From: a virus
Reading direction: 5' to 3' (one strand)
Length of the DNA: 20,898 bases
Virus record (IMG/VR): IMGVR_UViG_3300017719_000283
Span: 1 to 20,898 of that record
In this document: positions 8,547-15,354 of the stretch, piece by piece
How positions within the stretch are numbered: position 1 is the stretch's first letter
Layout: each line of letters begins with the position of its first letter
Position numbers and translations under genes: made by a program
The notes under the pieces: model-generated
Database searches by the model: none
What the model was told of the DNA's origin: nothing
What the model saw: the letters and a program-made list of their open reading frames with translations, nothing else

Positions 8547-9305
8547 ATGAACATCCAACAACGCGTGCAAGACATCCTTAACCGATTCGACGTCAACTTG
8601 ACTGTCACGGAGGAGAAGCGCACAGAGATGGCAGAAGTCACTCTCGAAAACGGCACCGTGCTCTATTCTGACGACGAGTTCGCAGTCGGAGCAGAAGCCT
8701 ACATTATCAATGACGAGGGCGAGCGCATCAGCGTTCCCGCTGGAGACTACGAATTGAACGACGGTCGCTTGTTGGTCATTGGAGAAGGTGGCAAGGTGGA
8801 GGAGATCAAAGGAGCTCCCGAAGCTGAGGAAGCTGCCGAGGAGAAGGACGAAGAGCGCGTGGAGCAGTCCGCCGAAACCGAGGAACCAGCAGAAGCTGAG
8901 GCCGAGGAGGAAGAAGAGATCGAAATTGAAATCGAACTTGAAGACGAGGACGAGGACAAAAAGAAGCCCACCTACGTCACCCGTGCCGAGGTGGAGGATA
9001 TGATAAAGTCTGCTTTTGCAGCCCTCAAGGATGAAGACAAGGACAAAGAAGAAATGTCCGACGTGAACCCAGAGGCACCCAAGGCTGAGGCAGAGCCCGA
9101 AGCCAAAGCGGTTGAAGCCCCCGAGGCTGACCCCATTGCAGAGGAACTGGCTGCCGTCAAGGCTGAACTTTCAGAGATGAAAGACGCTGCCGTTCCCATG
9201 CTCAAGCACGCCACTCCAACGGCGCAGCCTGAGCCCATCGACTTGTCTACACTTAAACTACAGGAGCGCGTCGCCGTGCTTCACTCAAAATTCTCTCAGA
9301 AATGA
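8547..9305 (+). CDS. capsid scaffolding protein
   Basis: Scaffolding proteins guide capsid assembly and are cleaved or expelled afterwards. Evidence is the place (after the protease, overlapping the capsid gene by 4 bases), the composition (very acidic, low complexity, with a Glu/Ala/Ile run around residues 90-145 such as EEEEEIEIEIELEDEDEDKK), a predicted helical C terminus (IAEELAAVKAELSEMKD), and an N-terminal small beta module (MAEVTLENGTVLYSDDEF, GDYELNDGRLLVIGEGGKV) that I know from scaffolds of Bacteroidota phages. Length 252 aa. An in-frame ATG at 9054 could give an 83-residue C-terminal product, as in nested scaffold genes, but nothing in the sequence proves its use. The ATG at 8547 gives the full N-terminal helix and is preferred. 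Confidence 0.72.
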   Translation: MNIQQRVQDILNRFDVNLTVTEEKRTEMAEVTLENGTVLYSDDEFAVGAEAYIINDEGERISVPAGDYELNDGRLLVIGEGGKVEEIKGAPEAEEAAEEKDEERVEQSAETEEPAEAEAEEEEEIEIEIELEDEDEDKKKPTYVTRAEVEDMIKSAFAALKDEDKDKEEMSDVNPEAPKAEAEPEAKAVEAPEADPIAEELAAVKAELSEMKDAAVPMLKHATPTAQPEPIDLSTLKLQERVAVLHSKFSQK

Positions 9306-10303
9306 GCCTTTACCAATTCAACAACGCCAGCATTGGCCTTGGAAATTATGCAGGTGAAGCAGCTCGCCCTTACGTGGCGGCGGCGATCCTGTCAGCAGAC
9401 ACCATTGCGAACAACTACGTGCAGGTGCTGCAAAACGTTCACTCAGTCGCACAGCTCCGGAAGTTCTCCGGCGTGAACATTGCTGCACAAACGTGCACGT
9501 TCACTCCCGGTGCCTCCGGTCCTTTGACTTTGACGAGCCAAACCTTGACCACTTCACCATTGCAGGTGAACGAGCAGGTTTGCAACAAAGACCTCCGTGC
9601 TACATGGGAGGGCATGCAGATGAGCGGAGAAAGCTCCGCTGCTCCTGCCGACTTCACCACTTACGTTGCTCAGTACGTCGCTGCTCGCGTGGCTGCGTCC
9701 ATCGAGGGCAACTTGTGGCAGGGTAACTACGACGCCGACGGATCCGGTGGCGGAGCAGTGGCTTACAACAGCTTCAACGGCTTGTCGAAGGTGTTGCTTG
9801 ATGCAACCCCCGGTTACGAATCTGCTACTGCTGGTGCCTTCACCGCAGACAACGCAGCCGTGACTGGCATCCTGACCCGCTTGGACGACCTCGTAAACAA
9901 CGCGCCAAGCGAGATTCAGGCTGACCAAGAGGCTGTTATCTACATGAGCAAAAAATCTTTGTTCATGTTGCAGCGTGCTATGTCCGGATTGGTGGACCGC
10001 GTTGTCGCAGGTGAGGGTTCTGCTGCAGCATTCTCGCCAACGTTCTTGGGCGATGCTCGTCCAATGATGTACCTTGGTTTCGCTATCGTCTGCCCTTCAG
10101 GCATGCCCAACGACACCATCATCTTCTGCAACCCCAACCAGTTGTACTTCGGCACAAACTTGTTGACCGACCACATCAACGCCAGCATCCTCGACTTGAG
10201 TGGTGTCACTGGTGATGACGTGACTCGCGTTATCATGCAGTTTAGCGGAGGAACCCAGATCGTTGATCAGGGATCCATCGCAATGGCTCGCCGTAGCTCC
10301 TAA
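9302..10303 (+). CDS. major capsid protein
   Basis: The 333-residue product follows protease and scaffold in the usual head-assembly order and starts within the scaffold stop (ATGA). It is neutral, Ala/Ser/Thr/Asn-rich and Lys-poor, without low-complexity regions. Parts fitting HK97-fold capsid proteins of Bacteroidota phages are the N-terminal VLQNVHSVAQLRKFSG, the ARVAASIEGNLWQGNY helix, a glycine-rich turn, QEAVIYMSKKSLFMLQRAM, then GFAIVCPSGMPNDTIIFCN with LYFGTNLLTD near the end. Ala/Asn/Leu-rich codons suit high expression. The gene is followed by a large hairpin (10311-10349). The call is strong from context and composition; a structure prediction would be the direct proof. Confidence 0.8.
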   Translation: MSLYQFNNASIGLGNYAGEAARPYVAAAILSADTIANNYVQVLQNVHSVAQLRKFSGVNIAAQTCTFTPGASGPLTLTSQTLTTSPLQVNEQVCNKDLRATWEGMQMSGESSAAPADFTTYVAQYVAARVAASIEGNLWQGNYDADGSGGGAVAYNSFNGLSKVLLDATPGYESATAGAFTADNAAVTGILTRLDDLVNNAPSEIQADQEAVIYMSKKSLFMLQRAMSGLVDRVVAGEGSAAAFSPTFLGDARPMMYLGFAIVCPSGMPNDTIIFCNPNQLYFGTNLLTDHINASILDLSGVTGDDVTRVIMQFSGGTQIVDQGSIAMARRSS

Positions 10304-10310
10304 TTAACCC

Positions 10311-10349
10311 GAGGAACGCGGGGGGGCAATAAGGCTCCCCTGCATCCTC
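10311..10349 (+). promoter_or_regulatory. extended RNA hairpin between capsid and tail-tube genes
   Basis: The 61-base gap after the capsid gene is mostly taken by one stem-loop. The inner stem pairs 10318-10327 with 10334-10343 (ten pairs, mostly G-C, two G-U) around the loop AATAAG. The outer stem pairs GAGGA at 10311-10315 with TCCTC at 10345-10349 across a small internal loop. No T run follows, so it should not terminate transcription efficiently. Likely roles are protecting the 3' end of capsid mRNA, RNA processing, or partial attenuation before the tube gene 15 bases further on. Confidence 0.6.
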
Positions 10350-10364
10350 CTAACCTCTGACATC

Positions 10365-10901
10365 ATGGCTTGTAGCCTTACAATTACAGGACGGTCTTTA
10401 CCTTGCCGCGACGCCCTCGGAGGTGTGAAAAAGGTTTGGATTGGACCATTCACAGACGGCATTTGGGGCGCAGTAAGCGCAACAACAGCCGGTGAAATTG
10501 ACGACAGCACAGCGGCATTGGCCTTGGAGGACTTCGTAAGCCCCAAAAACACCTCAAGCTTGACACAGACCGTCAACTCCTCAGTGGAAAACGGGACTGT
10601 GTTTTACTCACAGGTGCTTTCTTTGGTTTGCAATAAGCCCGTGGCGGCTGACGTAGTGGAGATTCAGAACCTTGCCAAGGGCCGCCTTGCGGTCGTGGTG
10701 CAGGATATGAACGACAACTACTTCGTCATTGGACATACTCGTGGTGCTGAGATGACAGGCGGCACAATTGCGTCAGGCACAGCCTTGGGCGACCTCAACG
10801 GATTTACCTTGGAGTTCACAGGCGAGGAAGCTATCCCGGCTCCTTTCTTGGATGCTACAAGTGCAGCCGCTGGCAGCGTCACCTTCAACGTCACACCGTA
10901 A
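10365..10901 (+). CDS. probable major tail tube protein
   Basis: A 178-residue, beta-rich protein directly after the capsid gene. Signatures I link to a virion family of Bacteroidota phages are the N-terminal LTITGRSLPCRDALGGVKKV, the TQTVNSSVENGTVFYSQVL segment, a helix VVEIQNLAKGRLAVVVQDM with NDNYFVIGHTRGAEM, and the end GDLNGFTLEFTGEEAIPAPF. That end (dynamic Gly-rich turn, strand, EE-x-PAPF) resembles tail tube proteins. Size, predicted high expression (hairpin before, terminator after) and the need for an abundant tube protein support the call. A capsid decoration protein is an alternative. No Shine-Dalgarno sequence precedes the ATG. Confidence 0.6.
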   Translation: MACSLTITGRSLPCRDALGGVKKVWIGPFTDGIWGAVSATTAGEIDDSTAALALEDFVSPKNTSSLTQTVNSSVENGTVFYSQVLSLVCNKPVAADVVEIQNLAKGRLAVVVQDMNDNYFVIGHTRGAEMTGGTIASGTALGDLNGFTLEFTGEEAIPAPFLDATSAAAGSVTFNVTP

Positions 10902-10949
10902 TAAACACCGGGCCAAAAGCCTTGGGACCGTTTATAGTTACAAAAGGAG

Positions 10950-10977
10950 GGGGAGGGCGTTGGCTCTCCCCTTTTTT
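10950..10977 (+). terminator. rho-independent terminator after the tail-tube gene
   Basis: A nine-pair stem (10950-10958 with 10963-10971, one G-U pair) closes a GTTG tetraloop and is followed directly by six T at 10972-10977. Weaker A/G-T pairs can extend the stem outwards. It lies 48 bases after the stop of the tube gene and 6 bases before the next start. It would end or reduce transcripts carrying capsid and tube genes, raising these relative to the portal. Confidence 0.85.
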
Positions 10978-10983
10978 GATAGC

Positions 10984-11379
10984 ATGATACACCTAGCACC
11001 TAACGCCGCAAGCAACGTTGTAAGCATTTCGCCCTTTCAGGCGCGAAAGTATCTTGCTACGTTCACTCACTACCTGCTTGTTTTAACCAACGAGGCGAGC
11101 GAGGCAACGCACAAGGCGGTGCTCAACACGTCGGTGGACAACAAGAGGCAGACAAAGTTTGACTTGCCTACCGATGCGAATGCAGCGGGCGAGGTGCTTA
11201 TCACGCAGTCAGGGCTCTACACCTACACAGTGTACGGCCAAAACAGTTCGTCCAACACCGACCCAACAAACGGCACGGTGGTGGGCATTTGTGAGACAGG
11301 CACGGCACGTGTGACTGCATCAGCTGCGTGGACTACACCAGCCATTTCGATCCCCGACAACGTCGTATATTACGAGTGA
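10984..11379 (+). CDS. virion-associated hypothetical protein, 131 aa
   Basis: The frame extends upstream, but the first usable ATG after the terminator at 10950-10977 is at 10984, so that start is chosen. The product is Thr/Asn/Ser-rich and beta-like, with LATFTHYLLVLTNEAS, a charged turn (DNKRQTKFDLPTD), LITQSGLYTYTVYGQNSSSNTD, and a final IVV-type strand region. The layout (two-strand start, 'G-x-Y-x-Y-x-V-Y' middle, acceptor loop) matches a small protein found beside capsid or tube genes in Bacteroidota phages; its role is not settled. It ends 2 bases before the portal start. A head-tail interface or fibre-like role is possible; I do not assign one. Confidence 0.6.
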   Translation: MIHLAPNAASNVVSISPFQARKYLATFTHYLLVLTNEASEATHKAVLNTSVDNKRQTKFDLPTDANAAGEVLITQSGLYTYTVYGQNSSSNTDPTNGTVVGICETGTARVTASAAWTTPAISIPDNVVYYE

Positions 11380-11381
11380 AC

Positions 11382-13250
11382 ATGGATTTACTACAACTCA
11401 AAGAATACCAGGCCAAGAGCTACGCGGAGTCAACAAGTCGCGATGGCTATATGAACTACGGGGACGACAACCTTTTCCCGCAGTACCTCATTGACCTGTA
11501 CCACTCCAGTGCCACGCACAATGCCTTGTGCACCTCGATTGCTTACATGATCTTTGGTGACGGCGTGCAGTCGGACGACTTCGACGCCAAGCTGAAGGTG
11601 CAGGAATGGGGGCTCGACGATGAGATCCGCAAGGCGTGCCTTGACCTGAAGATACAGGGAGGGTTTGCCTTGGAGATCGCCTACAACCTCGGGCGGACAT
11701 CAATTAAGAAAGTGAAGCACTGCCCGTTTGAGCGCGTCCGTTCGGGTGAGGTCAACGACGACGAAAAAGTAGAGTTCTACTACTACTCGGAGGACTGGAG
11801 CGACCCCAAAATTGAGCCCGTAAAGGTGCGGTGCTTCAACCCTGAGGACAAGAACGAGTACCCTCACCAGATCCTATACGTGAAGCCGTTCTCGCCCGGT
11901 TCGTACTACTACCCAAAGCCCGACTACGTAGGTAGCATAAACTACATCGAACTCGACAAGGAGATCGGCACCTACCACATCAACAACATCAAGAACGGGC
12001 TGGCTCCATCGTTCACCATCCACTTCAAAAACGGGGTGCCCTCGGCTGAGGAGCGTTACAAGATCCGGAACGACATCGAGCGTCAACTCGGTGGAGCTAC
12101 GAATGCGGGCAAGTTCATTGTGACTTACTCGGACCAGCCGGAGCGCAAGCCCGACTTCGAGCCGTTCCCGTTGAGCGATGCAGATAAGCAATACCAGTTC
12201 CTGAGCGAGGAGGTGGTCGCTAAGATCATGGTAGGCCACAGAGTGACATCGCCCATGCTGTTTGGCGTCATGGTCAGCGGCAAGCTTGGCGGCGGTCTGG
12301 AGCTCAAGACAGCGAAAGAGATCTTCACCAGCGAAATCATTGAGCCGTACCAAGACATCGTCACGCACAGCATTGAGCGCATACTCGAAGCGGCTGGCGT
12401 TCCTGCTCAGGTGGGACTCGTAGAGGCCGAGACAGAGGAAGCCAACGTGGAGGTCAGCTACACAGGCATCCAAATCAGCAGTGCGGTAGACATCATTGCC
12501 AAGGTTGGTACTGGTGAGCTCAACAAAGAGCAAGCCACCCAGCTATTGGTTGCTATGCTCGGCTTCGACCGTGAGACAGCTACCATGATGTTTGAAGACG
12601 TCGAGGTGCAAGCTCCTGCGGTAGAGATGAGCGAGGAGGCAGTCAACCTTGCCTGCGACTACCTGATTGAGATGGGCGAGGAGGAGGAGGACTACGAGGG
12701 CTGGGAACTGATTGATGCCCGACGGGTGGACTATGATACCGAGGCCCAGCAGGACGCCATGTGGAGCTTTGCAAGGGCTATTCCCGGCAGTTCTGCCGAG
12801 CGTGGTAGCCGTGGTACCTCTGAGCAGGACAACGACGTAATTCGCGTTCGCTACGCCTACATGCCCAAAGTGACAGGCGACCAAGGTGTTGCTACCTATA
12901 ATTCACGCGACTTCTGCAAGCGCATGGTCGGAGCAGGCAACAGGGTTTGGCGCAAGGAGGACATTGCATCTGCATCACAAAGAGCTGTGAACCCCGGATG
13001 GGGACCAAACGGAGCAGATACTTACGACCTGTTCCTGTACAAGGGCGGTGGATCTTGCCAACACTTTTGGGAGCGTCGCACCTACCTACGCAAGAACAAC
13101 AATCGGGTCGGGGTCAACCGAGCCCGTGCAATCATTCGTGAAGCAGGGCTGCCAGCTATGGAGCAGAACGACCGTCGGGTTGCAGTCACTCCCCGAAGTA
13201 TGACCAACCGTGGCTTTTTGAACCCCCAAAACATCACAACCCCGCAGTAA
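11382..13250 (+). CDS. portal protein fused to a C-terminal Cys/His domain
   Basis: The 622-residue protein starts at ATG 11382, two bases after the previous stop; an in-frame ATG at 11328 is rejected because it lies inside the upstream gene. Residues 1-370 resemble portal proteins of Bacteroidota phages: GDDNLFPQYLIDLYHSSATH, a helix-rich clip/stem with KIMVGHRVTSPMLFGV, and a tail helix. After an acidic linker (MGEEEEDYEGWELIDARRVD, 431-450) comes an extra domain (about 440-570) with RVRYAYMPK, FCKRMVGAGNRVWRKEDIAS, a WGPNGADTYDLFLYKGG stretch and CQHFWERRTYLRK. This domain, with Cys512, Cys559 and His561, recurs in related phages; it may be a MuF-like head domain. The DUF6712-type adaptor follows at TAATG. 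Confidence 0.8.
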   Translation: MDLLQLKEYQAKSYAESTSRDGYMNYGDDNLFPQYLIDLYHSSATHNALCTSIAYMIFGDGVQSDDFDAKLKVQEWGLDDEIRKACLDLKIQGGFALEIAYNLGRTSIKKVKHCPFERVRSGEVNDDEKVEFYYYSEDWSDPKIEPVKVRCFNPEDKNEYPHQILYVKPFSPGSYYYPKPDYVGSINYIELDKEIGTYHINNIKNGLAPSFTIHFKNGVPSAEERYKIRNDIERQLGGATNAGKFIVTYSDQPERKPDFEPFPLSDADKQYQFLSEEVVAKIMVGHRVTSPMLFGVMVSGKLGGGLELKTAKEIFTSEIIEPYQDIVTHSIERILEAAGVPAQVGLVEAETEEANVEVSYTGIQISSAVDIIAKVGTGELNKEQATQLLVAMLGFDRETATMMFEDVEVQAPAVEMSEEAVNLACDYLIEMGEEEEDYEGWELIDARRVDYDTEAQQDAMWSFARAIPGSSAERGSRGTSEQDNDVIRVRYAYMPKVTGDQGVATYNSRDFCKRMVGAGNRVWRKEDIASASQRAVNPGWGPNGADTYDLFLYKGGGSCQHFWERRTYLRKNNNRVGVNRARAIIREAGLPAMEQNDRRVAVTPRSMTNRGFLNPQNITTPQ

Positions 13251-13813
13251 TGGCACTGACAGCTGAAGTTCTCTTTATCAACCCAGACTACCTCAAGCGC
13301 ATTACGCAGCTCAACGGCAGTGTGGAGGAAGCAGTAATTGTGCCGGGTGTGATCTTGGCACAAGACAAGTACATGCAGCAGTTCCTTGGAACAGACCTGC
13401 TCAACAAGCTCAAAGCGGACGTGCAGGGTGGGTCGGTATCGGGCAACTATGAGATCTTGCTTGACTCGTATGTGCGTAAGGCTACGGCGTGGTGGTGCAT
13501 GGTGGAGTTGCTACCCAACCTCTACGTCAAGCTCGACAACGGGGGTTTGGTTATTAGGTCAGCCGAGAACACCAATGCCATCGGCCCTGACGACCTGCAT
13601 AGGGAGATCGAGAACGCCCGACAAAACGCGCAGTTCTACACAACACGACTGGTGGACTACCTCACCAACAACACGACGCTGTTCCCAGAGTACAGCTCAA
13701 ACAACGGTGCTGACATGCTCCCTCAGATTACTGCCTACTACCAAAATGGCATGAGCATCAGCGGTGGCTATGACCAAGTAGACCCCGAACTGGCAAGACG
13801 GTTTCTCAAATGA
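13250..13813 (+). CDS. DUF6712-type head-tail adaptor protein
   Basis: The 187-residue product has the helical layout of the small adaptor that docks below the portal, and I recognise it as DUF6712-like, a family typical of Bacteroidota phages. Key features are VLFINPDYLKRITQLNGSVE, a central helix with IVPGVILAQDKYMQQFLGTD, the DSYVRKATAWWCMVELLPNL helix, and a C-terminal helical/loop region up to ARRFLK. The place directly after the portal (TAATG overlap) supports the adaptor role. It overlaps the following small ORF by 4 bases (ATGA). Confidence 0.7.
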   Translation: MALTAEVLFINPDYLKRITQLNGSVEEAVIVPGVILAQDKYMQQFLGTDLLNKLKADVQGGSVSGNYEILLDSYVRKATAWWCMVELLPNLYVKLDNGGLVIRSAENTNAIGPDDLHREIENARQNAQFYTTRLVDYLTNNTTLFPEYSSNNGADMLPQITAYYQNGMSISGGYDQVDPELARRFLK

Positions 13814-13896
13814 CCCGGGAGGAAAACGAGAAGGCCTTGCGTGCATGGCTGGCTAAACAAGAGAAAGAGCAAGACAAGCCAAAACCACAGACATGA
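13810..13896 (+). CDS. very small ORF, 28 aa, charged
   Basis: This 28-residue reading frame fits exactly between its neighbours: ATGA overlap with the adaptor stop and ATGA overlap with the next gene. The product is a single charged helix (REENEKALRAWLAKQEKEQ) with a Lys/Pro tail and no known family. Exact stop-start coupling on both sides makes it a plausible gene rather than chance, or at least a device that carries ribosomes on to the lysis genes. Ribosome profiling or proteomics would decide. Confidence 0.5.
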   Translation: MTREENEKALRAWLAKQEKEQDKPKPQT

Positions 13897-14096
13897 ACAT
13901 TGAAGGGCTGATAACTTTGGTGCCACCTTTGGTGGCAATTGTAGGTGTGTGGGTGAACTTCAATGCAGAGGTGGCAAAATTGAAAGGGCGCGTCTACCGT
14001 CTGGAATCAGACAATCACGAGCTCAAAACCATGCTAAAGGAATGCGTCGAAGGCATCCAAGAGCTCAAAATTTTGCTGGCCAAAAAAGGTTTCTAA
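13893..14096 (+). CDS. holin/spanin-like membrane protein
   Basis: This 67-residue protein has one N-terminal hydrophobic span (about residues 6-23, LITLVPPLVAIVGVWVNF) followed by a Leu/Lys/Glu coiled coil to the C terminus (AKLKGRVYRLESDNHELKTM). It lies directly before the M15 endolysin, one base apart, the classic place for a holin. A single N-terminal span with a long coiled coil also fits inner-membrane spanins. I prefer holin or lysis accessory; the two cannot be separated by eye. Other small single-span proteins in the window are at 660-830 and 5417-5578. Confidence 0.62.
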   Translation: MNIEGLITLVPPLVAIVGVWVNFNAEVAKLKGRVYRLESDNHELKTMLKECVEGIQELKILLAKKGF

Positions 14097-14097
14097 C

Positions 14098-14469
14098 ATG
14101 TACAAATACTTCAAGCTCACAGAGTTCGACAGCCCTGACCAGCCCGGTTCGGGCGAAATGATGGAGCCCGCAGTCGTCTTGGCGTTAGATAACGCAAGGG
14201 ACCTTGCGGGTTTTCCGTTTGTGGTGACGAGTGGCTTTCGAAGTATTGCTCACAATCGCAGTTTGATCCGTGCAGGGCTTCCTGCATCGCCCAAATCCAG
14301 CCACTTGCTTGGATGGGCTGTGGACTTGCGTGTTGACAACAGCGAGAGAGCTTACCTCATGGTCGAAGCTTTGCTCGATGCGGGCTTCAACCGCATAGGC
14401 ATCAGTCAGAAATTCATTCACGCAGACATGGACCCTAACAAAAAAAGCAATTTACTGTGGACATACTGA
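14098..14469 (+). CDS. endolysin, peptidase M15 family (L-Ala-D-Glu or D-Ala-D-Ala peptidase type)
   Basis: A peptidoglycan-cutting zinc peptidase for host lysis. All zinc ligands of the M15 family are visible in the 123-residue product: SSHLLGWAVDL gives His69 and Asp76 in the S-x-H-x-x-G-x-A-x-D motif, and KFIHADMD gives the third ligand, His108. The strand/helix before them (FPFVVTSGFRSIAHN) is also typical, its Arg48 likely binding the substrate. The size matches single-domain phage M15 enzymes; no signal peptide or cell-wall-binding domain is present, so export should depend on the holin. The preceding membrane protein fits this. Which bond is cut cannot be told from the sequence. Confidence 0.85.
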   Translation: MYKYFKLTEFDSPDQPGSGEMMEPAVVLALDNARDLAGFPFVVTSGFRSIAHNRSLIRAGLPASPKSSHLLGWAVDLRVDNSERAYLMVEALLDAGFNRIGISQKFIHADMDPNKKSNLLWTY

Positions 14470-15302
14470 GAAAGGGCCGAACGGTTCACCACGTCGACCT
14501 CGACTTCATCAAGCGAGGAACAGACAAACACCTGCTGTTTATCTCCGACGTCCACTACGACTCCGTTAAATGCGACCGCTCGCTGTTGCACCGACACCTC
14601 GACGAGGCTAGGCGCATCGGGGCGGGCGTTTTCATTTTCGGCGACTTGTTCGACTTGATGCAGGGGCGGTTCGATCCACGGGGCAACTACTCAGAACTCC
14701 GACCCGAGTACAAGAGCTGTACCTATGTGGACGAGGTTATACAAGACGTGGGGGAGAAGCTGGCCGAGTACAAGGACGTCATCCGGTTTATCTCACGAGG
14801 CAACCACGAGACCAACATCGAAAAGCGCATGATGGTTTCACCCATTGACAGGGTGGCCCAAATCATTAACGCAGCAGGTGGCAGAGTAGAGACAGGAGGC
14901 TACGCAGGGTGGCTGGGCATCACTTGCCATCGAGGTAAAAAGAGTGCGAAGCGATTCATGGTGCATTACCACCACGGGTACGGAGGAAACGCGAAGCGGT
15001 CCAAGGGGGTGCTAAACAACGACCTTGATCTTGCACAGTTCCCTGACGCGGACTTTCTTGTGCGGGGTCATGACCACAACAAGTGGTACCACCCCGTTAC
15101 GGTGGACAGGATCAACCAAAAGCTCAAGCTGGAACAGAGCATGCGGTACATTATGCGGCTGGGATCCTACAAGAAGCTGGGTGACAGGTTTGCTGGATGG
15201 GCTACGGAAAAGGGATTTAACACCCCAAGCCTTGGCGGGTGGTGGGTTCGCTTTGTGGAAAACAGAGACGAGTATAGGGTCGAGGTTAGGGACGCCTCGT
15301 AG
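14457..15302 (+). CDS. calcineurin-like metallophosphoesterase
   Basis: The 281-residue product carries all metal-binding blocks of calcineurin-like phosphoesterases in order: D31-x-H33 in ISDVHYD, GDLFD (Asp63), GNHE (Asn116-His117), a His in MVHYHHGYG (170-173), and GHDH (205-207). It is thus probably an active hydrolase of phosphoesters, perhaps nucleotide or nucleic acid; the substrate is unknown. The start is GTG 14457, overlapping the endolysin by 13 bases; no nearby in-frame ATG exists. It is the last gene before a strong terminator, in the late block rather than with the replication genes, which is odd for a nucleic-acid enzyme and hints at a late role. Confidence 0.85.
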   Translation: MDILRKGRTVHHVDLDFIKRGTDKHLLFISDVHYDSVKCDRSLLHRHLDEARRIGAGVFIFGDLFDLMQGRFDPRGNYSELRPEYKSCTYVDEVIQDVGEKLAEYKDVIRFISRGNHETNIEKRMMVSPIDRVAQIINAAGGRVETGGYAGWLGITCHRGKKSAKRFMVHYHHGYGGNAKRSKGVLNNDLDLAQFPDADFLVRGHDHNKWYHPVTVDRINQKLKLEQSMRYIMRLGSYKKLGDRFAGWATEKGFNTPSLGGWWVRFVENRDEYRVEVRDAS

Positions 15303-15306
15303 TATA

Positions 15307-15338
15307 TTGCGCACGGCCATCAGGTGGTCGAATCTTTG
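15307..15338 (+). promoter_or_regulatory. possible Bacteroidota-type promoter before the terminator
   Basis: TTG at 15307-15309, a 21-base spacer and AATCTTTG at 15331-15338 match the TTG/TAnnTTTG consensus except for the first base of the -7 element. It points into the terminator 17 bases further on, so it would make only a short RNA of about 45 bases, or feed read-through into the early operon. The match may be chance. Confidence 0.3.
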
Positions 15339-15354
15339 TTTTTTCATTCATTGG

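Noticed and set aside
11363-11375. Inverted repeat TCGTA-TAT-TACGA just before the portal start
   Set aside because: Only five pairs around a 3-base centre, inside codons of the upstream gene; too short for a confident operator call.
11874-12533. Long open frame of 219 codons on the minus strand inside the portal gene
   Set aside because: It lies antisense to a well-supported gene, has low-complexity Val/Leu/Asp/His content typical of a reversed frame, and no family features; no other gene is on the minus strand.
13912-13919. Perfect TAnnTTTG element (TAACTTTG) inside the holin-like gene
   Set aside because: No TTG/TTTG at the right distance upstream; a single 8-base match inside coding sequence is expected by chance.
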